Shown here one piece after another: positions 45,476-58,850 of a DNA stretch of 64,000 nt (within the stretch, counting starts at the first letter, position 1; each line of letters begins with the position of its first letter). The notes under the pieces are model-generated. The model did no database searches, was not told the DNA's origin, and saw nothing but the letters and a program-made list of their open reading frames with translations. The position numbers and the translations under genes were made by a program. The stretch is from NCBI RefSeq assembly GCF_949628265.1, contig NC_088789.1:32791883-32855882 (forward strand), in the 5' to 3' direction. The stretch comes from Cloeon dipterum. Lineage: Eukaryota; Arthropoda; Insecta; Ephemeroptera; Baetidae.

Positions 45476-47657
45476 CCCGCATAAAAAAATATCGCCTGAG
45501 AATGTTCTAAGAATAAACCGACTTCGCCCAGGATTAATCTAAAAAATTAATTATATATGAACTTATGATACGGTTTTTCGTGATACTGGATTAATCTGTA
45601 GATTAATTTAAGAGAATAACCTTAGAATGTTCCAGGATTATTCTGCCGGGCTTTGTTTCAAAAAGCTTTAAAGAATGATCTTGGAACATTCTCAGAATAT
45701 ACTTATGGATTAATCTTGGGATGGATCTAAGATTAATATTTAGCGTATCAAATCTTTACATAGGATTATTCTTTTCGGTTAATCTTGGAACATTCTTTGG
45801 TTATTCTAATATCATTTTAAGATCAACATAAAGTGCGACAAAAATTATTTCTAATATGTTCTTAATATTAACCTCGGATTGTTCCTAGAATATACCAAAA
45901 TCATTTATTATTGCGATTCATCTGGAATTATTTAAAAAATTACAAACTTCATTAAATGTAAAAAATATGCAAACTTTATTAGTTTTTAACCATATCACAT
46001 ATTACAGCTACAAAATTTTTTATTATACGATGCCAGCATCGCCGATCTTGAAGCCCAAACTGCAGAACTTTAACGGTTACATCTTTTTCAGTCGTGCAAA
46101 ATATCTGCGGATGGCTTGAAGCTAAAAAAAGGGGAAGCGACTCATAGAAAAATATAAATAAAAGCTTATTTCAATTAGTTTTGCTTGGAAAATGGAAGGT
46201 TCAAGTATTAAAAGTGCATGCATAATATTTTTCCATTTTCCTTGCAAAGCCAATTGAATCAGAATGTGTAATAAAGCATGCCATTCTAAATTCTCGTAAG
46301 CGTAAAAGAAATGTCACCGGTGATTTACATGGAAAAATTACATTTTTCCTCACCGATTTACAGTTTCCGCCACCCAAACTTATTTATGGGGTTCTAATTA
46401 ATAACTTAAGGATTTGCGAGAATCCCATATCAAAATATTGGTGGCGAAAACTGCATAAGTAGCGGCGAAAAGTGTAATTTTACCATAAAACCGTTGGATT
46501 TCAAAGTTGCGCGATCTGTTCTAATTTCTTTGGACGCTAATCTATAAAATGGGACTTACCCTGTTAACCGCAAGATCCAGGCCATCCGTCCGAGTCCGCG
46601 GGACGTCCGTGTTGTCCCATACTCCGGCGTCCTGCGTCCGTTAATAACTTTGATTTGAACGGCGGTTGACCGTTGACGCGTTAGACAAAGAGAGCGAAGC
46701 AGGATTTTGTAAGTCTCTTGCTGCTGCTGCTCGCTAGTCCTGCTGCCCGTCGCCCCTCCCCCGCTCCACAACAGAGGCAGGCAGCAGCAGCAGGCATTCC
46801 ATGCAAGTGCGTGCATGCATGTGCAGCCGCCGCAACCACGCGCACACTAAAATCGCCCTTTTAACCCTTTTTTGTCCTTCTGACCTTTCTTTCAAATTTG
46901 CCCGGTTGTCGGTAGCATTAATTAAGACTCTTTGTGTTAAGAAATTAATTTATTCAATCGCATTTATGATTTTTACCCTTTTTAATCTGGGCAGATTCTT
47001 TGAAAAATAAAGGCATCATAATTTTTTGTTAAGATAATGAAAAATTTGTTAGGTTTTAATATAAAAATTGAATCCATCGCATTAATTAAAAAAATATTTG
47101 CGAGAAAAAATATTTTTTTGTGATAACGATTTCAAAATATTTAACAATATGGCAGTTCATTTTCTTGATTAAATTATGTTTCGTACTTATTTTTGTGTTT
47201 TTAATTGTAAGAAAAATATATAAGTTCTTCTCTTTTCGGGTTTTTAAAGAATATTCTAGGAATATTAAAAAAATATTTAGAATTAATCTCAGAATGATCC
47301 ATAGAATAATCTGGGGATATTCTATTAACTATATTCAAATTTCCCCTTTGGGATTATTCTGGGGATATTCTTGTAGATTAATCTCTAGATTGACTTTAAA
47401 ACATTTTAAGGTTAATCTAGATTCATTCTAAGAAAATTCCAAAAATTATTTTTTTGGATTAATCTCAGAATGATCTAAAGAATAATCTGAGGATATTTTT
47501 TTAGATTAATCTCTAGATTGATCTTAAACATTCTTAGGTTAATCTCAATTAATACAGGATTAATCCTGGATCAATTTTTTGGATTAATTTTTTCTGGTAA
47601 ATTTTGATTAATCTAAGATTATTCCGGATATTCCTGGGTTATATTTTTTTATGCGGG
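45476..47657. mobile_element. Non-autonomous inverted-repeat element, CCCGCATAAAAAAATAT ends
   Basis: Left end CCCGCATAAAAAAATAT and right end ATATTTTTTTATGCGGG, again with TG on both outer sides (45,474-45,475 and 47,658-47,659). 46,560-46,900 repeats the GC-rich core of the element at 38,003-39,799 (GAGAGCGAAGCAGGA, CCTGCTGCCCGTCGCCCC, CATTCCATGCAAGTGCGTGC). The outer arms are runs of GATTAATCT and GAATATTC words. No transposase. Confidence 0.8.
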
Positions 47658-48060
47658 TGGTTTTATACTTACGTTTTAAGAAAAGAACTTGGTGGGGGAG
47701 GCGAAATGATGGCCACATATTGGACTCAAAAGCCACTTCGGGCCCCATTTTATCCGCTTGGCGGTGTTTTTTGGGAACCCGGTGAGCTCTTAGTCAACGG
47801 GATGTGATGATGAGCACAGGTTCGAAAAAATAAGTTTTCAAGGCATATATTTACTTTCAGAAATTTTTTATTCCGTGGGGACTTAATTAACGCAGCAACA
47901 CAAAGTTTCTCCTCCGAAAACTCAGAGTGTCCTAATATCATCGCGTGGAATCCATCAGGGCACAGAATTCATCAGAGTTAGTCGAGAAAAGTTATTTGCT
48001 GACGTGGTTCGGGATTTTTTTTATTAAAAATGTTGTGAAATAATATTTAATAGGTGCAAT
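47658..48060. other. Intergenic, no supported gene
   Basis: Nothing recognised between the transposon and the next MITE. Confidence 0.5.
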
Positions 48061-48467
48061 AAACCAGTTGTACGTATAAGTCCTTAGTGTACGAAGCCAC
48101 CAACAGATGGCGCCGCTGTAGACTTCCCCGTAAATAAATTTAATTTTAAGTCATTTCCGCTGCGATTTCAGACTGTCCTCACTTAATAATAATATGCTTT
48201 CTACTGTATTGACGTGCTGAAAACTAAACCAATCGCCGTATAGAATAGTGAAAAACTATTTTTTACCGAGGATTCTATGACGAATAACTGAACCGATTTT
48301 GGTCTTCAGAATTTCAAAATAAAGTAAATAAAGTGAAAAAGGACAGTAGCAGATTTGAGTTTGAAAAATGGCAACGGAAGTGACTTAAAATTAAATTTAT
48401 TACCTAAGTATACGGTGGCGCCATCTGTTGGCGGCTTCGAACACGAAGGGTTTACCCAACTGGTGAA
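48061..48467. mobile_element. MITE copy 5, CACCAGTTGC family, most diverged full-length copy
   Basis: AAACCAGTTGTACGTATAAG to ACCCAACTGGTGAATTAA. It keeps CCAACAGATGGCGCC and GGCGCCATCTGTTGGCGG arms but has many substitutions and indels, so it is older than its neighbours. Confidence 0.75.
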
Positions 48468-49700
48468 TTAACTAGACTTTTTATCCTTTTTATATTATTT
48501 TTTTGTCTAAAACTATTTAAAACTGCCTTTCATATTTCTATTTAAAATGAAAATTTGAAATCGAAACTGATAAAACAATACCTTTTCACTTGTGTTTGCG
48601 TGCACACAAACAGATTTTGCAAAAGCGGTTCGGCTTTGACGCGCTTTTAGGCTGTGCGGACATCCAGCCTGGCACTCAGCAATGCAGGAAAACATTTTGA
48701 AGTTGAGCTGAGTGCAAAACAAGGCGAAGCATTTTTTCCACTTTTTAATTATGGGAAAATCCTGCCAGAGCCGAGGTTGCGAATTTAATGCATATTAATT
48801 TGCACCTGCGGCATACTCCGATCTCGTCATTTTAAAGGTGCCAAATGCGGCACCAAAACCTTGGCACGCCTTTTCTGACAGGGTATGGAATCCCTGGAAT
48901 GACCTTCCACCGGTCTTGATATCAAAATATCCATCTCTTTTTGAGCAGTTTTTATGGTGCAATTATGAAAGTGTTTGTTTTCATGAGGTTTAAATTTTTG
49001 AACGTGACAAATTATGTTCCGCACGTTTATGTAGATCCTGTTTGTCATGTAAGTCAATTATTTTTACTCTTAACTTTAAATTTGCTTTTCATATAGTTAA
49101 TATTTTTCATCTTTAACTCAATTAACGTCTAAAAATTAATTCTAAATGTGAGCTTGCACAGTTCAATAAACTAAAAAAATGATCTTACCAACTTCTTCAC
49201 GGACTTCACTCGGCTGCAGACTGAAACAAAAATGGAGAGACCATTAAAAACACACACGACGACGTCACCAGCATTCTGCTGTTTCAGTCTTTTGTTCTAT
49301 GGCGCCTCCTTTCTCTCTCTCTCTCTAATTATGTTGTAATCAAATCAAAAGAAAATTCTTTTCCACGGTTTAGAAAATGCCCCCCAGTCTCTCGAAACTC
49401 TTCTCTCTCACTGTCATTTATTCGTCTTTGTCTTGATGCTTTTTTGCTTTTTATTTTTAAATGCCTAGTTAGTCATCTACGTCGACCGTTCGAAATGGAA
49501 AATGATTCGAATTAAAAAAAATAATAATAAAATGAAAACAAAATTCATTTATACTGTATTATTTGCGGTAATAAAAGGTTATATCTCTGCCTCTGAACAG
49601 TTGCATTTATTGCGAATAATAAAATTTAAAAGAATTTTTACTTTTATTGACATAACAAAAGGAATGATGATAACTAAAAATGGAAAACTTGTCGGCTAAT
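48468..49700. other. Intergenic, no confident gene
   Basis: Weak candidates only. On the minus strand a frame MFSCIAECQAGCPHSLKARQ near 48,695 runs to a donor-like site at 48,589, and a 30-base spliceable segment lies at about 49,191-49,220. A short CT-rich simple repeat is at 49,308-49,326. None is enough for a gene model. Confidence 0.35.
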
Positions 49701-50132
49701 TCACCAGTTGCATAAACCCTAAGTGTTCGAAGCCGCCAACAGATGGCGCCACCGTAGACTTTCGATTTTAAGGCACTTCCGCTGCGATTTCAGACTCAAT
49801 CTAGCTACTCTGCATTCTTCGATTAATTTGGTAATTTTTGACGTGCCGAAAACCAAAATCGGTTCAGCCAATCGCCGCAGAATCGTGAAAAACTATTTTT
49901 TTAAATAAATAAATCTTTTCCAACGTTTCTACGGCGAATGGCTGAACCGATTTTGGTTATAAGCACGTCAAAAATAAAGCAAATTAATTGAAGAATGCAA
50001 AATAGCTAGATTGAGACTGAAATCGCAGCGGAAATGCCTTAAAACCGCTTAAAACAACAATTTTAATAAAGTCTGTGGTTGCGCCATCTCTGTTGGCGGC
50101 TTCGATAACTAAGGGTTTATGCAACTGGTCAA
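49701..50132. mobile_element. MITE copy 6, CACCAGTTGC family
   Basis: AATTCACCAGTTGCATAAAC to TATGCAACTGGTCAATTG, same orientation as copies 1, 2 and 4. Confidence 0.85.
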
Positions 50133-50700
50133 TTGCAAGAAAACAATGAAAATATTTCATTTTAGGCACAGCTTGTTCTAAAAATCAGTAGGCGTCTTCT
50201 ATATTTGCCTAACTCCTAATCGCAGATTTGATATAAAACCCACCAATTGATTAAGGGCGTGTCGAGCGTTTAGTGCTCACTAAAGGAATGGATGCAGCTG
50301 GACGAACGTTGAACCTGAAACAATAATATGAATGCATGTAAGCAGCCATTACGATGATAGGTTTAATTGGAAATTATTAATTTTTAAGTTGAATTTTATA
50401 AACCTTTTTTACACCGAAATTAGATGGTTTTTTTAATCGATGTTTCTCTGCTATTAAACGACAGCCTACCGATTCTGCGTAGTTTTAAACCTAATTATCA
50501 ATCTTTCAACTGAATTGGTATATAACCACTGATCGATTCCACAATGTCCAAATAATAATTGAGGTAAATATTATTTCCCATCGAAAAATTTGTTTTGGCA
50601 TGCGAGCAGAGATGCAAAGCAAATCGCACGTTGCCGTCTTGATGTAAAATCGCCATCAATTATTCAGTTTGGTGCACTGAACAAAATGAAAACCAGCAAG
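50133..50700. other. Intergenic, no supported gene
   Basis: AT-rich DNA immediately left of the 8.3 kb element; no gene, RNA or repeat recognised. Confidence 0.5.
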
Positions 50701-50879
50701 GGCAGGTACACGATCGTGAAGATAGCCGCTTTTCAGCAATGCTGCCAATAACATAAAATTTCTAACGCGAAAAGGGGGTCATACGTATCAATTTGAGGGA
50801 TGGGGTGAATCGGGTACTGCCAAAGTGAAGTAAAATGACACTCTTAGATGGAAAGTAAAAATTTGAGCAAAATGAAGGG

Positions 50880-51040
50880 AGAAATTTAAGGGCTAAAAAT
50901 TCGAGGGGTGGCTCCTGAGGGGAGATCGATCTCCAAATCAATCTCAATTCCTTTAGACTGATAAATGCAATATTTTCTGCGAGTTTGAATCAATTCTATC
51001 ATCCCTAACTCGAAAAAATTAAATAAAACTCCGAAACTGG
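50880..51040 (-). repeat. Divergent inverted satellite unit in the left arm of the element
   Basis: Read on the minus strand this stretch contains GAGTTAGGGATGATAGAATT, CAGAAAATATTGCATTTATC, AGTCTAAAGGAATTGAG, CCTCAGGAGC and CCTCGAATTTTTAGCCC, in the order of the main 162-bp unit. It is a single old copy in the opposite direction. Confidence 0.75.
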
Positions 51041-51114
51041 GCAAAAATTGAAGATTAAAAAGCCATTTCTCGAATTTTTAACCATCAATTTTTGCCTATT
51101 TCCGGATTTTTTTT

Positions 51115-54100
51115 TATTTTTCTCGAGTTAGGAACAGTGATGTTTATTCAATCTCACAGAAAATATTGCATTTATCAGTCTAAAGGAATTGAAAAGGATT
51201 TGGAGATCCAACTGCACTCAGGATTACATCCTCGAATTTTTAACCCTGAAAATTATCTATCTCCGGAGTATTCTTTTTATTTTCTCAAGTTAGGAACGGT
51301 GAAGTTTATTCAATGTCACAGAAAATATTGCAATTATCAGTCCAAAGGAATTGAAAAGGGTTTGGGGATCAAACTGCACTCAGGAGCACATCCTCGAATT
51401 TTTAACCCTAAAAATTATCTATCTCCGGAGTATTCTTTTTATTTTCACAAGTTAGGAACGGTCAAGTTTATTCAATGTCACAGAAAATATTGCAATTATC
51501 AGTCCAAAGGAATTGAAAAGGGTTTGGGGATCAAACTGCACTCAGGAGCACATCCTCGAATTTTTAACCCTAAAAATTATCTATCTCCGGAGTATTCTTT
51601 TTATTTTCTCAAGTTAGGAACGGTGAAGTTTATTCAATGTCACAGAAAATATTGCAATTATCAGTCCAAAGGAATTGAAAAGGGTTTGGGGATCAAACTG
51701 CACTCAGGATTACATCCTCGAAATTTTAACCCTGAAAATTATCTATCTCCGGAGTGTATTCTTTTTTTTTTCTCAAGTTAGGAACGGTCAAGTTTATTCA
51801 ATGTCACAGAAAATATTGCAATTATCAGTCCAAAGGAATTGAAAAGGGTTTGGGGATCAAACTGCACTCAGGAGCACATCCTCGAATTTTTAACCCTAAA
51901 AATTATCTATCTCCGGAGTATTCTTTTTATTTTCTCAAGTTAGGAACGGTGAAGTTTATTTAATGTCACAGAAAATATTGCAATTATCAGTCCAAAGGAA
52001 TTGAAAAGGGTTTGGGGATCAAACTGCACTCAGGATTACATCCTCGAATTTTTAACCCTGAAAATTATCTATCTCCGGAGTATTCTTTTTATTTTCTCAA
52101 GTTAGGAACGGAGAAGTTTATTCAATGTCACAGAAAATATTGCAATTATCAGTCCAAAGGAATTGAAAAGGGTTTGGGGATCAAACTGCACTCAGGAGCA
52201 CATCCTCGAATTTTTAACCCTAAAAATTATCTATCTCCGGAGTATTCTTTTTATTTTCTCAAGTTAGGAACGGAGAAGTTTATTCAATGTCACAGAAATA
52301 ATTGCAATTATCAGTCTAAAGGAATTGAAAAGGGTTTGGGGATCAAACTGCACTCAGGAGCACATCCTCGAATTTTTAACCCTAAAAATTATCTATCTCC
52401 GGAGTATTCTTTTTATTTTCTCAAGTTAGGAACGGAGAAGTTTATTCAATGTCACAGAAAATATTGCAATTATCAGTCCAAAGGAATTGAAAAGGGTTTG
52501 GGGATCAAACTGCACTCAGGATTACATCCTCGAATTTTTAACCCTGAAAATTATCTATCTCCGGAGTATTCTTTTTTTTTCTCAAGTTAGGAACGGTGAA
52601 GTTTATTCAATGTCACAGAAAATATTGCAATTATCAGTCCAAAGGAATTGAAAAGGGTTTGGGGATCAAACTGCACTCAGGATTACATCCTCGAATTTTT
52701 AACCCTGAAAATTATCTATCTCCGGAGTATTCTTTTTATTTTCTCAAGTTAGGAACGGTGAAGTTTATTCAATGTCACAGAAATAATTGCAATTATCAGT
52801 CTAAAGGAATTGAAAAGGGTTTGGGGATCAAACTGCACTCAGGAGCACATCCTCGAATTTTTAACCCTGAAAATTATCTATCTCCGGAGTATTCTTTTTA
52901 TTTTCTCAAGTTAGGAACGGTGAAGTTTATTCAATGTCACAGAAATAATTGCAATTATCAGTCCAAAGGAATTGAAAAGGGTTTGGGATCAAACTGCACT
53001 CAGGAGCACATCCTCGAATTTTTAACCCTAAAAATTATCTATCTCCGGAGTATTCTTTTTATTTTCTCAAGTTAGGAACGGAGAAGTTTATTCAATGTCA
53101 CAGAAAATATTGCAATTATCAGTCCAAAGGAATTGAAAAGGGTTTGGGGATCAAACTGCACTCAGGATTACATCCTCGAATTTTTAACCCTAAAAATTAT
53201 CTATCTCCGGAGTATTCTTTTTATTTTCTCAAGTTAGGAACGGAGAAAATTATTCAATGTCACAGAAAATATTGCACTTATCAGTCTAAAGGAATTGAAA
53301 AGGGTTTGGGGATCAAACTGCACTCAGGAGCACATCCTCGAATTTTTAACCCTAAAAATTATCTATCTCCGGAGTATTCTTTTTATTTTCTCAAGTTAGG
53401 AACGGTGAAGTTTATTTAATGTCACAGAAAATATTGCAATTATCAGTCCAAAGGAATTGAAAAGGGTTTGGGGATCAAACTGCACTCAGGATTACATCCT
53501 CGAATTTTTAACCCTGAAAATTATCTATCTCCGGAGTATTCTTTTTTTTCTCAAGTTAGGAACGGTGAAGTTTATTCAATGTCACAGAAAATATTGCAAT
53601 TATCAGTCCAAAGGAATTGAAAAGGGTTTGGGGATCAAACTGCACTCAGGATTACATCCTCGAATTTTTAACCCTGAAAATTATCTATCTCCGGAGTATT
53701 CTTTTTATTTTCTCAAGTTAGGAACGGTGAAGTTTATTCAATGTCACAGAAAATATTGCAATTATCAGTCCAAAGGAATTGAAAAGGGTTTGGGGATCAA
53801 ACTGCACTCAGGAGCACATCCTCGAATTTTTAACCCTAAAAATTATCTATCTCCGGAGTATTCTTTTTATTTTCTCAAGTTAGGAACGGAGAAGTTTATT
53901 CAATGTCACAGAAAATATTGCAATTATCAGTCCAAAGGAATTGAAAAGGGTTTGGGGATCAAACTGCACTCAGGATTACATCCTCGAATTTTTAACCCTA
54001 AAAATTATCTATCTCCGGAGTATTCTTTTTATTTTCTCAAGTTAGGAACGGAGAAGTTTATTCAATGTCACAGAAAATATTGCAATTATCAGTCCAAAGG

Positions 54101-57100
54101 AATTGAAAAGGGTTTGGGGATCAAACTGCACTCAGGAGCACATCCTCGAATTTTTAACCCTAAAAATTTTCTATCTCCGGAGTATTCTTTTTATTTTCTC
54201 AAGTTAGGAACGGTCAAGTTTATTCAATGTCACAGAAAATATTGCAATTATCAGTCCAAAGGAATTGAAAAGGGTTTGGGGATCAAACTGCACTCAGGAT
54301 TACATCCTCGAATTTTTAACCCTGAAAATTATCTATCTCCGGAGTATTCTTTTTATTTTCTCAAGTTAGGAACGGAGAAGTTTATTCAATGTCACAGAAA
54401 ATATTGCAATTATCTGTCCAAAGGAATTGAAAAGGGTTTGGGGATCAAACAGCACTCAGGAGCACATCCTCGAATTTTTAACCCTGAAAATTATCTATCT
54501 CCGGAGTATTCTTTTTATTTTCTCAAGTTAGGAACGGAGAAGTTTATTCAATGTCACAGAAAATATTGCAATTATCAGTCCAAAGGAATTGAAAAGGGTT
54601 TGGGGATCAAACTGCACTCAGGAGCACATCCTCGAATTTTTAACCCTGAAAATTATCTATCTCCGGAGTATTCTTTTTATTTTCTCAAGTTAGGAACGGA
54701 GAAGTTTATTCAATGTCACAGAAAATATTGCAATTATCAGTCCAAAGGAATTGAAAAGGGTTTGGGGATCAAACTGCACTCAGGATTACATCCTCGAATT
54801 TTTAACCCTGAAAATTATCTATCTCCGGAGTATTCTTTTTATTTTCTCAAGTTAGGAACGGAGAAGTTTATTCAATGTCACAGAAAATATTGCAATTATC
54901 AGTCCAAAGGAATTGAAAAGGGTTTGGGGATCAAACTGCACTCAGGAGCACATCCTCGAATTTTTAACCCTGAAAATTATCTATCTCCGGAGTATTCTTT
55001 TTATTTTCTCAAGTTAGGAACGGTGAAGTTTATTTAATGTCACAGAAAATATTGCAATTATCAGTCCAAAGGAATTGAAAAGGGTTTGGGGATCAAACTG
55101 CACTCAGGATTACATCCTCGAATTTTTAACCCTGAAAATTATCTATCTCCGGAGTATTCTTTTTATTTTCTCAAGTTAGGAACGGAGAAGTTTAATCAAT
55201 GTCACAGAAAATATTGCAATTATCAGTCCAAAGGAATTGAAAAGGGTTTGGGGATCAAACTGCACTCTGGAGCACATCCTCGAATTTTTAACCCTAAAAA
55301 TTATCTATCTCCGGTGTATTCTTTTTATTTTCTCAAGTTTGGAACGGAGAAGTTTATTCAATGTCACAGAAATAATTGCAATTATCAGTCTAAAGGAATT
55401 GAAAAGGGTTTGGGGATCAAACTGCACTCAGGAGCACATCCTCGAATTTTTAACCCTAAAAATTATCTATCTCCGGAGTATTCTTTTTATTTTCTCAAGT
55501 TAGGAACGGTGAAGTTTATTCAATGTCACAGAAAATATTGCAATTATCAGTCCAAAGGAATTGAAAAGGGTTTGGGGATCAAACTGCACTCAGGATTACA
55601 TACTCGAATTTTTAACCCTGAAAATTATCTATCTCCGGAGTATTCTTTTTATTTTCTCAAGTTAGGAACGGAGAAGTTTATTCAATGTCACAGAAAATAT
55701 TGCAATTATCAGTCTAAAGGAATTGAAAAGGGTTTGGGGATCAAACTGCACTCAGGAGCACATCCTCGAATTTTTAACCCTAAAAATTATCTATCTCCGG
55801 AGTATTCTTTTTATTTTCTCAAGTTAGGAACGGTGAAGTTTATTCAATGTCACAGAAAATATTGCAATTATCAGTCCAAAGGAATTGAAAAGGGTTTGGG
55901 GATCAAACTGCACTCAGGATTACATCCTCGAAATTTTAACCCTGAAAATTATCTATCTCCGGAGTGTATTCTTTTTTTTTTCTCAAGTTAGGAACGGTCA
56001 AGTTTATTCAATGTCACAGAAAATATTGCAATTATCAGTCCAAAGGAATTGAAAAGGGTTTGGGGATCAAACTGCACTCAGGATTACATCCTCGAATTTT
56101 TAACCCTGAAAATTATCTATCTCCGGAGTATTCTTTTTATTTTCTCAAGTTAGGAACGGTGAAGTTTATTCAATGTCACAGAAAATATTGCAATTATCAG
56201 TCCAAAGGAATTGAAAAGGGTTTGGGGATCAAACTGCACTCAGGAGCACATCCTCGAATTTTTAACCCTAAAAATTATCTATCTCCGGAGTATTCTTTTT
56301 ATTTTCTCAAGTTAGGAACGGTGAAGTTTATTCAATGTCACAGAAAATATTGCAATTATCAGTCCAAAGGAATTGAAAAGGGTTTGGGGATCAAACTGCA
56401 CTCAGGAGCACATCCTCGAATTTTTAACCCTAAAAATTATCTATCTCCGGAGTATTCTTTTTATTTTCTCAAGTTAGGAACGGTGAAGTTTATTCAATGT
56501 CACAGAAAATATTGCAATTATCAGTCCAAAGGAATTGAAAAGGGTTTGGGGATCAAACTGCACTCAGGATTACATCGTCGAATTTTTAACCCTGAAAATT
56601 ATCTATCTCCGGAGTATTCTTTTTATTTTCTCTAGTTTGGAACGGAGAAGTTTATTCAATGTCACAGAAATAATTGCAATTATCAGTCTAAAGGAATTGA
56701 AAAGGGTTTGGGGATCAAACTGCACTCAGGAGCACATCCTCGAATTTTTAACCCTAAAAATTATCTATCTCCGGAGTATTCTTTTTATTTTCTCAAGTTA
56801 GGAACGGTGAAGTTTATTCAATGTCACAGAAAATATTGCAATTATCAGTCCAAAGGAATTGAAAAGGGTTTGGGGATCAAACTGCATTCAGGATTACATC
56901 CTCGAATTTTTAACCCTGAAAATTATCTATCTCCGGAGTATTCTTTTTATTTTCTCAAGTTAGGAACGGTGAAGTTTATTCAATGTCACAGAAAATATTG
57001 CAATTATCAGTCCAAAGGAATTGAAAAGGGTTTGGGGATCAAACTGCACTCAGGAGCACATCCTCGAATTTTTAACCCTAAAAATTATCTATCTCCGGAG

Positions 57101-58850
57101 TATTCTTTTTATTTTCTCAAGTTAGGAACGGTGAAGTTTATTCAATGTCACAGAAAATATTGCAATTATCAGTCCAAAGGAATTGAAAAGGGTTTGGGGA
57201 TCAAACTGCACTCAGGAGCACATCCTCGAATTTTTAACCCTAAAAATTATCTATCTCCGGAGTATTCTTTTTATTTTCTCAAGTTAGGAACGGAGAAGTT
57301 TATTCAATGTCACAGAAAATATTGCAATTATCAGTCCAAAGGAATTGAAAAGGGTTTGGGGATCAAACTGCACTCAGGATTACATCCTCGAATTTTTAAC
57401 CCTAAAAATTATCTATCTCCGGAGTATTCTTTTTATTTTCTCAAGTTAGGAACGGAGAAGTTTATTCAATGTCACAGAAAATATTGCAATTATCAGTCTA
57501 AAGGAATTGAAAAGGGTTTGGGGATCAAACTGCACTCAGGAGCACATCCTCGAATTTTTAACCCTAAAAATTATCTATCTCCGGAGTATTCTTTTTATTT
57601 TCTCAAGTTAGGAACGGTCTAGTTTATTCAATGTCACAGAAAATATTGCAATTATCAGTCCAAAGGAATTGAAAAGGGTTTGGGGATCAAACTGCACTCA
57701 GGATTACATCCTCGAATTTTTAACCCTGAAAATTATCTATCTCCGGAGTATTCTTTTTATTTTCTCAAGTTAGGAACGGTGAAGTTTATTCAATGTCACA
57801 GAAAATATTGCAATTATCAGTCCAAAGGAATTGAAAAGGGTTTGGGGATCAAACTGCATTCAGGATTACATCCTCGAATTTTTAACCCTGAAAATTATCT
57901 ATCTCCGGAGTATTCTTTTTATTTTCTCAAGTTAGGAACGGAGAAGTTTATTCAATGTCACAGAAAATATTGCAATTATCAGTCCAAAGGAATTGAAAAG
58001 GGTTTGGGGATCAAACTGCACTCAGGAGCACATCCTCGAATTTTTAACCCTAAAAATTATCTATCTCCGGAGTATTCTTTTTATTTTCTCAAGTTAGGAA
58101 CGGTCTAGTTTATTCAATGTCACAGAAAATATTGCAATTATCAGTCCAAAGGAATTGAAAAGGGTTTGGGGATCAAACTGCACTCAGGATTACATCCTCG
58201 AATTTTTAACCCTGAAAATTATCTATCTCCGGAGTATTCTTTTTATTTTCTCAAGTTAGGAACGGTGAAGTTTATTCAATGTCACAGAAAATATTGCAAT
58301 TATCAGTCCAAAGGAATTGAAAAGGGTTTGGGGATCAAACTGCATTCAGGATTACATCCTCGAATTTTTAACCCTGAAAATTATCTATCTCCGGAGTATT
58401 CTTTTTATTTTCTCAAGTTAGGAACGGTGAAGTTTATTCAATGTCACAGAAAATATTGCAATTATCAGTCCAAAGGAATTGAAAAGGGTTTGGGGATCAA
58501 ACTGCACTCAGGAGCACATCCTCGAATTTTTAACCCTAAAAATTATCTCTCTCCGGAGTATTCTTTTTATTTTCTCAAGTTAGGAACGGTCAAGTTTATT
58601 CAATGTCACAGAAAATATTGCAATTATCAGTCCAAAGGAATTGAAAAGGGTTTGGGGATCAAACTGCACTCAGGATTACATCCTCGAATTTTTAACCCTA
58701 AAAATAATCTATCTCCGGAGTATTCTTTTTATTTTCTCAAGTTAGGAACGGTGAAGTTTATTCAATGTCACAGAAAATATTGCAATTATCAGTCTAAAAG
58801 AATTGAAAAGGGTTTGGGGATCAAACTGCACTCAGGAGGCAACCCTCGAT
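51115..58850 (+). repeat. 162-bp satellite array, about 48 tandem copies
   Basis: Landmarks such as CTCCGGAGTATTC recur every 162 bases (51,261, 51,423, 51,585 and onward). Unit types differ mainly at GAGCACATCC versus GATTACATCC, CCTAAAAA versus CCTGAAAA, and GGTGAAG, GGAGAAG or GGTCAAG. Copies are about 95-99% identical by eye, except the first and last, which are more diverged. Because 162 is a multiple of three, long open frames (54-residue repeats) appear by default. They are interrupted independently by TTTAATG, GGTCTAG and length variants, which argues against a protein. Confidence 0.95.

Noticed and set aside
31694-50132. Repeated ORFs of about 61 codons starting MFEAANRWRHRRLSIL
   Set aside because: They are translations of the palindromic MITE arms and appear wherever a copy lies.
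51115-58850. CRISPR-like or spacer-repeat array
   Set aside because: Units are contiguous with no unique spacers, and the genome is eukaryotic.
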